From Amphimedon queenslandica (Eukaryota; Porifera; Demospongiae; Haplosclerida; Niphatidae), in the NCBI RefSeq assembly GCF_000090795.2, contig NW_003546242.1:1149831-1187989 (forward strand): DNA of 38,159 nucleotides. Direction: 5' to 3'. Of this stretch, positions 1 through 11,572 are shown one piece after another; within the stretch, counting starts at the first letter, position 1; each line of letters starts with the position of its first letter. A program made the position numbers and the translations under genes. The notes under the pieces are model-generated. The model was not told the DNA's origin. It worked only from the letters and a program-made list of their open reading frames with translations, and searched no databases.

Positions 1-73
1 AGTTTGGTTATCATTCTTTCATTAAATTTTTTCATTTTAAAGGATACAATACTCATTCATAAAATTCTGCAAA

Positions 74-213
74 GTAGGGTTTGAAATCTTTGTACTATTT
101 TTATGAATTATTATTTTTTATTAATTAACGTTTATTATTATTAATTGAACTATTAATTATTATTATGGTTGAACTCAACCCCCTTGTTTCTTTTATTTTT
201 TGACAACCCTACC
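74..213. repeat. Module of about 140 bp with inverted GTAGGGTT ends
   Basis: The unit begins GTAGGGTTTG and ends CAACCCTACC, giving short imperfect inverted termini. An inverted copy lies at 35861-36002, and its right half recurs in direct orientation at about 36089-36175. Homology with the inverted copy extends slightly past the left terminus (CTGCAAAGTAG in one, CTACTTTGCAG in the other). It may be a MITE or simply part of the segmental duplication. No clear target-site duplication was seen. Confidence 0.5.
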
Positions 214-678
214 TTTTCTTATTTAATAGAAATTTTTTTTATTTACTTGTTTCCATACTTTTTATTAAATTTTATTAATTAATAATCCTTTTTATTAATA
301 ATTACAATTTTTGCCTTAGTTATCAGTTCATTGCTGGAAAAAAAGAATTTTGAAATAAAAACTATAAGAAGACCTATCGCATTTTAAAAACATTTTTCAT
401 ACAATTACTTTTTATTAATTTTTTTAATATTTGAATCATTAATTATATTCATAGCCTAGCTAATAATTATTCATCATTATTGACCATTAATACTAAGATC
501 TATTTCCTGTTCTGAAACTATTTAAGTTTACATTCTGATTCAATTTCAGTTGCCGTTTTGCTCTCAAGTTAACTACTACAACCTTCTTTTTATAAAGAAG
601 CACTGAAGTCAGTTCAGTTACAAATTAAATTAGCTATCAATATATTTTCTTCTTATTTGGTAGCTAGCATACTTTATA
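120..678 (+). repeat. Duplicated upstream region of the proline-rich gene, copy 1
   Basis: This AT-rich stretch directly precedes the start codon at 679. It matches 36089-36956, the upstream region of the second proline-rich gene, in the same order and orientation. Landmarks shared in both include the CTTGTTTCTTTTATTTTTT run, the CATTAATTATATTCATAGCC block, CAGTTGCC, and AGTCAGTTCAGTTACAAA just before the ATG. The second copy differs mainly by a 360-bp insertion. Conservation across the whole block points to a segmental duplication that included promoter and gene. I cannot identify a TATA box with confidence in such AT-rich DNA. Confidence 0.8.
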
Positions 679-1136
679 ATGGATGATGCTGGTGATGAGC
701 ACATAGTTCATCCGCCACCGCCAGTAGCTGGAGATGGAAGGCCTCCACCACCACCTCCAGCACTCCCCATCCCAGTCCGAAGAGCTGGAGGCCTGCCGGT
801 GCTCCCTCCTGGAGGTGCACCGGTGCTCCCTCCTGGAGGAGCACCGGTGCTCCCTCCTGGAGGTGCACCGGTGCTCCCTCCTGGAGGTGCACCGGTGCTC
901 CCTCATGGAGGAGCCCCTCCTGCCCCAGGACTGCCTTTGCTTCAACAGCAAAGGCAGCAGATAATAGCCCAGCTGAGGGCTGTGAATAGACAGATTGTAA
1001 GTCTTTACTATGATGTACTTAATATTGTCTTTATATTCCGTAATAGTATGCCAATCTACCAAGGAGAGCTGGCAGGGGCAGGGGCCGCAGGCCAAGGCCC
1101 AGAGGGGCTGTAACAAAAAACTATAACTTTTATTAA
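679..1136 (+). CDS. Proline-rich / RG-rich small protein, two exons (copy 1)
   Basis: Exon 1 is 679-996 (106 codons, starting MDDAGDEH). The donor GTAAGT is at 997, a 50-bp intron ends in AG at 1045-1046, and exon 2 is 1047-1136 in phase 0. The product is about 135 residues. Residues 12-30 are proline-rich, residues 40-79 are five 8-residue repeats (PVLPPGGA type), and a glutamine/arginine-rich stretch (LLQQQRQQII) follows. The tail is LPRRAGRGRGRRPRPRG, ending TKNYNFY. Exon 2 is supported by the paralogue at 37322-37399, which has the same RG-rich character and the identical TKNYNFY ending. RG-rich tails often bind RNA or nucleic acid, but that function is inference. I recognise no named family. 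Reading through the intron instead gives a 144-residue ORF ending at 1113, which lacks the shared ending. Confidence 0.6.
796..915 (+). repeat. 24-bp coding minisatellite, five units
   Basis: Five head-to-tail 24-bp units start CCGGTGCTCCCTCCTGGAGG, differing at a few positions (GTGCA or GAGCA endings; the last unit has CAT instead of CCT). The period is a multiple of three, so length changes add or remove eight residues without breaking the frame. The paralogue at 36957 lacks this array and has other proline runs. Confidence 0.95.
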
Positions 1137-3334
1137 CTATGTACTTCATTATAATAATAGATGTTAAAAAATAATCAAACTGTAAATCAAAAATACATCA
1201 GCGTTAAGCCAGGAAAAAAAATACATTAGTAATGCCAAGTGTTTGACAAGACATAAATGCTTATTCCCTTTAGTTTCTTTCAATATTTCTAGAACAAAAT
1301 TCACACTATCGTAATGCATGATTTAAAAAAATTAAACCTTACCTAATAATCATTATTATGGACATACTGATTACGTACATAAACATGCACAGTGCCGTCA
1401 TTCATAATCTACAAAAATAACACATGAATACTTTCCAATGTGCAAACAATTGTTGCTTGTTAATGAGAACATGCATGCACATAATAATATTATTACAATA
1501 AACTAACAATCATCAACGAAAGATGTACTGGCAAACAACAACTTATAGTGATAGTACCTACTGTGGCCATGCTTATATGACATACCCATCAAACAAATAT
1601 AGATGTACATGTAACCTTGAATCATACCCTATGACAAAATACATAGGACACTTTGGAATCTCACAATATTGAATCTTACTACATATTCCATTCCTTAGAC
1701 TACAGTAATGTAAAACTTATGCAGGCACCTCCTGCAGTGTGATACAACGACTCATCAAGGACCTACAATGAAACATTAAGTTGCATTTAATAATGAAATT
1801 AATTTAGTTACAACAATCAAAATCCAGAACTGCCTTTAATTATATTGCACATTCCAATATCAAGCAATGAAAATATTGCTGAATCATCAAATCCTTTCCA
1901 GCTGTCATTACCTGTAAAGCATAGTAACATAAACACATCAAATGCAAACAATGTAAACACACAGGCTAATAATAACAATAGTACAAACAGTGATGGTGAA
2001 CAAAATCTATTACCAATCACATGGAACTTTTGTATTCCTTGTAACTCCATTATAGTACATATGTACTTACAACAAACTATAAAAGGATGAAATTCATGCA
2101 TGATAATCATCAAACACTACAAGCACAATAAATGCATCAATAATCCACTACATGTACACTATACTAAACATTATACATGTATATGCATAATATACCTCAT
2201 GTTTGTCACAAACATACATTACAAACCACTAACAAGATACAGGTGCTCACATAGAGGAACGTCCCCTTCAGCTGTTGAGTCTCATTCTAAGTCTGACCTC
2301 ACTCTTTAACACCACATTGTAGTCCTAAGTATACCTGTATAAATTATGAATGTGACATACAAGTACTAACTACTAATGATAATGGTAGCATCTACAATGT
2401 TTCTGATTGGATCATACATGTATGTGCATGCATGTATTTTAGACATAATATTGCTTACCAATGCTAACCTCAGTTAAGATACTTTCATGACCTCCTTCAT
2501 ATAAAATATCATTGTGTGCATAAAGTATTTCCAATGTGCAAACAATATTTTTTTAATGAGAACATGCACATGTTACAACAATCATCAATACAAGATGCGC
2601 AACATCAGCTGGCAAGCATTTATTATGCGCACAGCATTGATGGCAGCATCATTCAAATGCGCAACATCAGCCGGCAAGCATTAACTTAATAATGCGCACA
2701 GCATTGATGGCAGCATTATGCGCAACATCAGCTGGCAAGCATTTACATACATGTAATGCGCACAGCATTGATGGCAGCATTAACATGCATGATGATCATT
2801 ATTATATGTACAGAATTACTGCTTGAATAATACTAAATGTAAAATAACAACTTTTAATGTTACTCAAAAATTTTTCATGTCATGACTTCAAATTTTGTCA
2901 GCCGAGCCAAGATCCATAAGCATCAGTTATTTGTAATAAACATATAGTACAAGCCACAAACAAGATCCAGATTTGATAATGACAGCTTCCTCCCTTCCTA
3001 ATCCTCTGTCCTACATAAATGATAGTCACACAAATTTGAATCAATGCTAAACTCTAATGAACAGTAAACCTCTTTCACACCCTCTCCCTGTCCATTATAG
3101 CAACAAGTAAACAATATTTACTGTTATACATTGATTAATCTCACATCCTGAATGCAGTTTGATCCCTTGATACTGAGCAATACTGGGTGGATATGCACCA
3201 ATGGTTTTAAGACTCACACATCATTCACATTGCACATGCAGTGAAATATAAGTCACATTAAACAACCAATGTTTTTAAGATGATGGACCTCCCATTCACC
3301 TTACCCACTTCCATCATCAATCAATGCTTAAGAA
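1137..3334. other. About 2.2 kb without a recognisable gene
   Basis: This is AT-rich DNA with many ACATG/CATGTA words. The longest reading frame (1845-2090, +) is asparagine/serine-rich low complexity with no homologue I recognise. A segment of about 95 bp around 1428-1530 (CCAATGTGCAAACAAT, then TTAATGAGAACATGCA) recurs at about 2523-2600. A tandem repeat occupies 2595-2780. I see no splice-supported exons. Confidence 0.5.
2595..2780. repeat. Three tandem units of about 62 bp
   Basis: Units start at 2595, 2657 and 2718. Each has two conserved halves, ATGCGCAACATCAGC-GGCAAGCATT and ATGCGCACAGCATTGATGGCAGCAT, separated by a short variable AT-rich spacer. ATGCGCA heads both halves, so each unit may itself derive from an older half-unit duplication. 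Confidence 0.9.
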
Positions 3335-5284
3335 ATATTAATAGACTTAACTGCTTGGAAATGATTAGTACCAACGTGCTTCAAATACAAAGCAGGTGTA
3401 TTAGTATCACAAGGAATGCCATATAAAGTTTGGGTTCCATATCTAGCCCAGCCAACAAAAGTAGGAGATAGTGAATATGAATATATGTGACCATAATTGA
3501 CAAAAGGTACCTTATGGCGGGTAGTGAAATTTGTCTTTCTAGCCTAAGAAATCCAACTTCCTGAGCCCCATTTATCATAAAATTACTCCACAGGATGCAA
3601 AAAGTTACCATGAAACTTTTAGAAACAATGATTGTCTAACAAAGCACTCACAGGTTGATATTTGCCATTATTAAGATCAATTTTAAAATCCGCCATAAGG
3701 GCCCTATTGTCAATTATGGTCACATATGGTTGTACCTAATATTGCAGATAATGTAATAATCTCTGTGTCAGTGGCCCACACACAATTTCTATACATTTTG
3801 GACTTTTTTATGTAATCATATATGCTTGAATATCTGGTTGCACTTAATGTACTATTAAATAATTCTTCTTCAAAGTTTGGCATATTACTAACAATTGCTC
3901 TACGTAATTCATAATACTGAGAAATGGATCCTGTAATGAGAAATGAAAGGGCATAAAATAAACAGTTCCCATCACCAGGGACATCAAGAGTACTATTAGG
4001 AACTCTTTCATCTGACAATGGTGTTGTTGGACTACCAGGTAAGATTCTAGCAGCTGTGACAAATTTGAGATTTAAAATCTCACACCACCTTCTTTGATAT
4101 TCTTCATTACCAGGGTAATAAACATAATCCCACTGTCTCCTTCTCACAATATCTGGGTTGGGAGGCTCTTCATAAGTAAAGATGACATCTTCCTCTTTTT
4201 TTGGATTACTTGTCTTTAATTTAATGCTTGACAGTTTTATAGATACAATCAGACTACTACTACAATGGTCATTTTTTACAACACACTTGGTTTTATCATC
4301 TTTTGGTTTACATTTAATGTTTGAGAGTTTTATAGATACAATGAGACTACTACAACTATCATCATCTTTGACATTAAATTTGGTTTTTAGGTCTTTCAAA
4401 TTAATTGAAACAATTAATTTATCATCTTTTTTTGAGCGAGGCAATACCAAAGCAGTATTGTCAGTACTACTGTCTACATCAACTTTTCTTTTTTGGGGGC
4501 AAGGCTTATTTAAAGCATTATTGTCACATATTTTACTCTTTTTGGGGCGATTAGACTTTTGTAAATCAGTACTCTTACGTTTATTGCTATTAACAGTACT
4601 GTTACTAGTACTTTGTACATGACTTACAGACAACTTGGCATTCTTACTACAAGGTTCACCATCATCAATTATACCAGTCACTTGAATCTTTCTCTTCTTT
4701 CCTTTACTTTTCTTGATTTGAGGTAAGTCATTCCGAAAATTAGTTCTCAGTCTGTTAATTTCATTAATGCACGGATTACTAACTTTAACAGAGACAGGAT
4801 CAAATGATAATAAATGTAATCCATTTAATGTACGTACACGAGACAATGCAACATATGCCATACCATCCCCAAAAACATCAGTCGATAAATCAATAATGGC
4901 TGTATCTAGTGAGAGGCCCTGACATTTATGTATAGTAATAGCATAAGAAAGTATGAGGGGAAACTGTTTCCTATGTATATACAAATTCTTAGATAGCATA
5001 AATCTAGATGTAATTCTTTCTATGTCACAAGGTACATCAATATGATCAAACTTGATTGATATAGGTGTAGCATAAATACCCATTACTGTACCAATGGCAC
5101 CATTAACTAATCCTACAGTCACATCAATATTACATCTTAGCATTACTCTACAGCCTACTGCTAAAGACAATACAGTTTCTAAACCAGCTGTTTTGCTTGG
5201 TTGATTTTTTAGTTTATCTAATTTTTTTTTCTTGTTTTTTGTCAAATTTTGCTGTGCTGCCACTTTCATCAACAACATCAACAC
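3335..5284 (-). pseudogene. Helitron RepHel C-terminal part: PIF1 helicase end plus OTU domain
   Basis: One long frame (5284 down to 3710, 524 residues) carries the C-terminal half of a PIF1-family helicase: a basic lead-in, then [13 protein letters not shown]...[12 protein letters not shown], then [15 protein letters not shown] and the motif VI-like [10 protein letters not shown] lysine-rich linker of about 200 residues follows, with internal repeats (LIVSIKLS occurs twice, plus a related LIVSINLK). An OTU cysteine-protease-like domain comes next, with the nucleophile motif DGNCLFYAL. The OTU domain runs on in broken frames to about 3335 (a WARYGTQ stretch, then LYLKHVGTNHFQAV with the histidine expected near the catalytic site). 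In Helitrons the helicase unwinds DNA for rolling-circle transposition; OTU domains occur in some animal Helitrons. Walker A and the N-terminal helicase motifs are missing, so this copy cannot be autonomous. Confidence 0.85.
3484..3728. repeat. Inverted repeat inside the OTU-coding end
   Basis: About 40 bp at 3484-3525 (GTGACCATAATTGACAAAAG then CTTATGGCGG) reappears inverted at 3689-3728 (CCGCCATAAGG then GTCAATTATGGTCAC), with about 165 bp between. It sits where the OTU reading frame breaks, and suggests a local inverted duplication or an inversion scar. Confidence 0.7.
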
Positions 5285-5398
5285 ATGCTAATTCTATTTT
5301 CTCAGTTTCTAGACTTTCTAACATTAATTCATTGATTTTTTGGCAGGCATTGCACCTATGGGCTTACTAGCACCATTTAATATATCATTCATAAAAGC

Positions 5399-5701
5399 TT
5401 AAAAGTTATAAGAGAAATGATGTGCTACTATCACTGGGTAGCTACTTAGTAACCTTCTACGCTCTGAGGTAGACCAATCTTTTACTTCATCATCACTAAG
5501 GTTTTTTTCATCACATTTTGCAAGTACACACATTAAGTGAAACCAATTCATATCATCTGCACTTAATGTGATAAAGAAAGTAGGTGGACCCAGCATTCTA
5601 AACATGGCAAACAAATCAAGCTTTGCTTTATTCCAGTATGCTGAGCAACCACATATTTCGCATAAATGCATATAAATTATCTGAAAGCTCCGCGTTTTCA
5701 C
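5399..5701 (-). pseudogene. Helitron Rep-type (Helitron_like_N) fragment
   Basis: The 100-residue frame contains the family signature GPPTFFITLSADDMNW after a KLDLFAMFRMLG lead-in, followed by a stop at SYNF. This is the start of the Helitron helicase-like/Rep domain. The conserved HUH histidines and the rest of Rep are absent: only about 115 bp separates this stop from the helicase fragment at 5284. A large internal deletion therefore removed most of Rep and the N-terminal helicase. The upstream part of the same domain lies in another frame, which shows a frameshift near 5640-5700. Confidence 0.8.
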
Positions 5702-6120
5702 TTAAATCTCCATTTAATAATTCACCAGCAGTGATATGCCCTGTGCTACATAATGATGATGATGATCTAATTTGCCTTGCAATTGATACAGAATTACGTA
5801 ATCTCAAATTAGTCTCTGTTCCATAGTGTTCAAATGGGATTGTTCTGGTTGGATTCTATCTACATGCATATTACTGATTGCTGCAATTGGAGGGATTTTC
5901 CCTTTCTTTATAAAAGCCATTCATCTACTACAAACATGAACACTGCCATTTACTTCTTCATTAGGCAATAAGGCTGATAATTGTGTAGCATTAATACATG
6001 CATGATAATGCTGTTGTAATACATCATGTACTTTACTCACATCAACAAATGATACACCATATGGGTAGCACAGATGCTCACATGTATAGCATATGCTGTT
6101 CGAAGATAGTTGTATTTCTT
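5700..6120 (-). pseudogene. Helitron N-terminal region (pre-Rep)
   Basis: Reading the minus strand gives a continuous trace with a few stops: YGVSFVDVSKVHDVLQQHYH, a HVCSR stretch, FIKKGKIPPIAAISNMHVD, then MEQRLI. The order (cysteine-containing lead, an I-P-hydrophobic segment, then an E-R-L-I motif) matches the conserved segment that precedes Rep in many animal Helitron proteins. It is contiguous with the Rep fragment and in the same orientation. At least two stops and one frameshift show decay. Confidence 0.6.
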
Positions 6121-6369
6121 TTTGAGATTTATTTAGGTCTTTTCTGGATAATTGTTGCTGACGTATGCTTTCAGGAGAGGGAGCTGGGCGTGTCTGGTTA
6201 GCTGATAATTGCCTACCATACTCAGTCTTTCTTTTATTTCTTTGAGCTCTTTGCTCTTCAGATTCTGCGTCTCGTCTCTTCTATCATGATCTCTTTGATG
6301 AAGATCTAAAAGGCGCACTTCTCGTTCAAACTCAGATTCAATTGCCAGTCTTCATTGTGATCTTCGCTT

Positions 6370-6650
6370 TAGGTCACTGAGACATGCTACTCTCTGAGCT
6401 TCTGACTCATTGGCACATCATTGCTGAGATCTCTGCCTCTGGTCATCAAGATGTGCTTCTCTCTAAGCTTCTGACTCATTGGCACAACGTTGCTGAGAAC
6501 TCTGCCTCTGGTCATCAAGACGTGCTTCTCTCTGAGCTTTTGACTCCTTGGCACATTGTTGCTGATATCTCTGCCTCTGGTCATCAAGATGTACTTCTTT
6601 GAGATTCTTACTCATTGGCACATTGTTGCTGAGATCTTAGTCGTTCATTA
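6370..6650 (-). repeat. Coding 69-bp tandem repeats (23-residue coiled unit) of the Helitron protein
   Basis: Four 69-bp units with a core such as GCACATCTTGATGACCAG on the minus strand encode a 23-residue motif of the form EARLDDQRQ-SQQRCANESEAQR. Charged, glutamine-rich R/E repeats ending ANESEAQR are typical of the N-terminal region of sponge and cnidarian Helitron proteins. Several units carry stops (TGA, TAG). The other frame of the same DNA is also open over two to three units, which explains why open frames appear on both strands here. Confidence 0.85.
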
Positions 6651-6850
6651 TTTAGGCGATATTCTCCTTGAGATGGGGATTCATTCTCTATGGATCTCTT
6701 CATTTTTGCAAATTCCCTCATCTGTCTTAACCTTCTTTTTTTTTGTACCATAGATTCTTTTGATTTCTGTGCCCTTTTCTTTTCTTTGTAATACTTGGTG
6801 CGAATCTTTTTGCTGTTGCTAACATCTTGTAATGGTACACGCCACTTAGG
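6650..6850 (-). pseudogene. Basic N-terminus of the Helitron protein
   Basis: The minus strand reads MVQKKRRLRQMREFAKMKR then a serine/glutamate stretch leading into the 69-bp repeats. It is lysine/arginine-rich, as expected before the coiled repeats. Just upstream is another lysine-rich piece (KKIRTKYYKEKK). The true start is not clear. The 5' terminus of the Helitron was not found and may be displaced by the plus-strand gypsy fragment from 6881. Confidence 0.5.
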
Positions 6851-6880
6851 CCCCAGAAAGAGTCACTCCTCTTTTGTATT

Positions 6881-7137
6881 TTGTATGGCGATGCTGTTGT
6901 AGTGCTTGTAGTGTGTGTATTATGTTGGTATGTGGACTCTAAAATCCATTGGGGTATGCAGAAATTGTACCCACTTGAGGTTAATGGTAATATCAATAAT
7001 CATAGGTACTCCCGTAGTTGCATCAGCAATGAAGACACAACAGTCAATGATCCAGATCCATCATCACAGACAGAGGAAAGGGAAGAAGAAATGATTGAGC
7101 CAAGGAGGTCAAGGTCTGCTGCAGTAACAACTTGAGA
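6881..7137 (+). pseudogene. C-terminal tail of a Ty3/gypsy Pol/integrase
   Basis: The open frame ends in an acidic then basic tail (TEEREEEMIEPRRSRSAAV), a stop, and then DQILAQSIQ in the same frame. Arg/Ser-rich tails of this form close the polyproteins of many gypsy elements. The decisive context is 245 bp downstream: a polypurine tract (7381-7391) of the kind that abuts a 3' LTR. No integrase core is present. The piece is a truncated 3' end, oriented opposite to the neighbouring Helitron and gypsy remnants. Confidence 0.5.
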
Positions 7138-7380
7138 CCAGATACTGGCCCAGTCCATACAGAATAACTATCATTAATGTACCATTATTGTGAGTTGTAG
7201 TATCCAGAATTTAATTAATTTGTGTATTAAATATTGTGAGCTTAATTGTATTATTATTATTATTCTTTGTGCAAAGTTAAGTGCAATGTGTGGGATTTAA
7301 ATGGTGTGAATTATGTGCAATTTTTTTTTTGTTGTTATTATTATAAATTTATTATTGTTATCTTGACTATTTGCCTAGTC

Positions 7381-7640
7381 AAGGGGGGAGTATTTTAGGA
7401 TTATTATGATTAATTATTCATTGTTCTTATTTAATTGATTTTGTACACTATGCTTGCTCATTAAGTTAGAGCAGAGCAGTTTTGCTAAAATCGATTTTGT
7501 TGAACTAGTGAAATCAGTCCCAATCGCGCAGCGAGAAGGTCTTATACTCCAAACATAGAAGCTGCCGCTATAACAGTTCCAAACCATTGTCAATAATTCA
7601 GTAATGTAGTTAGAAACTTAATCAGAAATATAAAGCAGCA
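7381..7640 (+). mobile_element. Polypurine tract and adjoining LTR-like sequence
   Basis: AAGGGGGGAG at about 7382-7391 follows TAGTC and is immediately followed by TATTTTAGGATTATTATG. That is the layout of a gypsy PPT followed by an LTR, although the usual TG start is degenerate. The LTR end was not found and no second copy occurs in the window, so the right boundary is approximate. Confidence 0.5.
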
Positions 7641-8359
7641 ATAATGAACAGTAATTATGACATTAAACAATAGAGCAAATGTATATACAATGTCTAGCAA
7701 TGAATTAGACTTTCCTTATTTCAGAAGTACAGAAAATAAGCAGGAATAAGAGCCCAGTATCACTACCTCCAGACCATGCCCACTTCTCTTCTCCATTGCT
7801 TTCCATGGTAGAGAAGACTTAAGACACTGAAACATGGCAGTTTGACTTGATAAATGCCTTATGTAGGTCCTACTCCAGGTATCTTATAGGTTTTAAGCTT
7901 GTTCTCTTAATAGAAACAGAGAAATGGGAGAAAACGCACTCCCTATCACAGTTGCTTCAATTGGGCGCACTTCATTTCTGCATTGGTTTCTATGGTGGGT
8001 GCTAGGCATAACTGTTTCCCTTCTTCCTAGGCGGTTCATATACTGTTTAGCTACTTGTGATAGCTCTTTTGACTCTTCATACATCGAAGAGTAAGAGTTG
8101 CTTTGCTTTTTTTCGAGCACTTTGTGTATGAGTGATGCAGCAAGCCCAGTTTGTAGCCTAACTGCATCAAGATCGTTTTTCTCTTTCTACAACTTAGAAG
8201 AGCCACAAGCTAGCAGCTTGTAACTATAGAAACTGTAAGAGAAGGTTAGATAAATCCTACGAACATTTTACTTTGCCCGTAAGACAACAAGGCATGCTTG
8301 ACTATAGTCACGCCTATGCAATCATTAAAGTTGTTGGTACGTGACTCTAATCGCGCAAT
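7641..8359. other. About 0.7 kb with no recognised gene
   Basis: A 75-codon minus-strand frame (7893-8120) has no family I recognise. The DNA lies between the LTR-like sequence and the reverse-transcriptase remnant and could be the lost 3' half (RNase H, integrase) of that element, but I see no motif for it. Confidence 0.4.
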
Positions 8360-9258
<899 letters not shown>

Positions 9259-9714
9259 CTACTTCACAAAAAGAATTGGACTAATTAGGTAAGGAACATT
9301 TATATTGATTCATCTAGCTGTAAAATCAGTATTAGTGTATTCATTTATATCTGTAGATTATTTATCACTAAGTACAGCTTGTATATGATTGGAGTTCTCC
9401 CATAACCTTTCCTTAAGAAGATTGTGGGACTTAATGTGAGCTGGGCTCTTGCCCTCCAGAAGAGGTGTGTTATTAAGAGTGATAGCTGTAGTGCCATAGT
9501 CTAAACAGACTTCATATTTAGAGAAAATCTGTCCAAAGAGTTGCAGGTGAAACTAGTGTGAAGCAATAAATGTTTTATGTTGCCATGAAAAGGCTCCAAT
9601 AGTAAATGCAACCACTGTACTGGCATGACGTGTCATGTGTGCACATGCTGCTGTTAAAACATTAATGTTGCAGCTAACTGGCATGCAGATTAATTTAGCC
9701 ATCTCCACTAATTC

Positions 9715-9835
9715 TTACCTGATTAATGAGATACTAGGTCCAGTGTCTAGGACAATGGTACACGGAAGTTGATTGACTGTACCTTGTAATTTAGACAAAT
9801 GCAGAGTTAGTGTTTCAGCAGTGAGGGCCAATAGA
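9715..9835 (-). pseudogene. Retropepsin-like aspartic protease fragment (Ty3/gypsy)
   Basis: The minus strand encodes LPCTIVLDTGPSISLI before a stop. The D-T-G triad (aspartate codon 9747-9745) followed by a small residue and SISLI is the active-site loop of gypsy proteases. Only the first part of the domain stays in frame; 9240-9715 shows nothing else I can place with confidence. Confidence 0.65.
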
Positions 9836-9836
9836 G

Positions 9837-10014
9837 TCAGTTCTGCTCACCTCCATTGGCCTGTTGAGGCAACTGGCTGACGTGTGCCCAACAAGGGGAA
9901 TTGTCATGCCCAAACTTGATGCAGTTAGTACACATGATAGTGCGACAGTTCCTGGCAATGTGCCCCACCACTTTGCATCTGTGCGACTGTGGGTGCTGGC
10001 AGAACCAACTGAAT
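9837..10014 (-). pseudogene. Gag nucleocapsid with zinc knuckle
   Basis: In frame: HRCKVVGHIARNC, a knuckle lacking its first cysteine, then CTNCIKFGHDNSPC, which fits C-x2-C-x4-H-x4-C. Such CCHC knuckles bind genomic RNA in retroelement Gag proteins. The frame is cut at its N-terminal side by the MITE beginning at 10017 and stops at 9837, just before the protease fragment. Confidence 0.75.
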
Positions 10015-10016
10015 TA

Positions 10017-10938
<922 letters not shown>

Positions 10939-11572
10939 GGACTCAATTTAACAATTTATTAGTCAATTGTTCAGGAACACAAATAACAGTATTTCAAAGA
11001 ATCATGATAATAATATCACAATTAATAATCATAATGATAATTGAGCATGAATAATTGATCAGTATGAGATTATGAATACATTACAGATGTACCATACTTC
11101 CTAAAAATATTTCCAGTGTTTTGACAAATTAATTTGGACTATGCATGAAACATTTGTATTTATTTTACCATAAAATCCTTTTAGTACTACTTTTTAAATA
11201 TTTACACATGTATAAATGATGATAGGGATAAAGAAGCCAAATCTGTAGCCTTTTGCACAGTTTCTGGTCCAGACTGGTAGTCGTGACTCATCAAAACCTT
11301 AAGCACACGACTGAAAGTTTACAAGTTGTAAAGGATATTTTTGATAATGAATTTTAAGGTGATTTTTATAATTAAATTACAGTTGATTTATGGCATCTTG
11401 TTTTACGTTCCCATGATTGTTGTTAAGCATATACAAGTATTGAGCTTTTTCCAGCAACACAAATTTGTAACTACTTATCCAGAAGCACTGTTAGCTATAG
11501 AAAGCGTGTAAAGTGGTGAAAATAATTATGCAATATTTTTCTTATTTAATGTATTTCCTTCCAAATTTGCAG
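10939..11572. other. Probable LTR remnant and AT-rich spacer
   Basis: The first few hundred bases should be the LTR of the minus-strand gypsy element, but no second LTR copy exists in the window to confirm its length. The rest is AT-rich without recognisable coding sequence. Confidence 0.35.

Noticed and set aside
664..1149. 161-codon minus-strand frame with REHRCTSR repeats
   Set aside because: It is the antisense of the proline-repeat exon. The repeat is open on several frames because its period is 24 bp. The plus-strand gene has splice and paralogue support.
4182..4622. 146-codon plus-strand frame
   Set aside because: Antisense of the lysine-rich helicase-OTU linker; leucine/serine/phenylalanine-rich as expected for a shadow.
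6384..6602. Regular 69-bp repeats considered as a CRISPR array
   Set aside because: Units are contiguous with no unique spacers, are a multiple of three, and encode the known coiled repeat of Helitron proteins.
7893..8120. 75-codon minus-strand frame
   Set aside because: Could be retroelement-derived, but no motif supports it.
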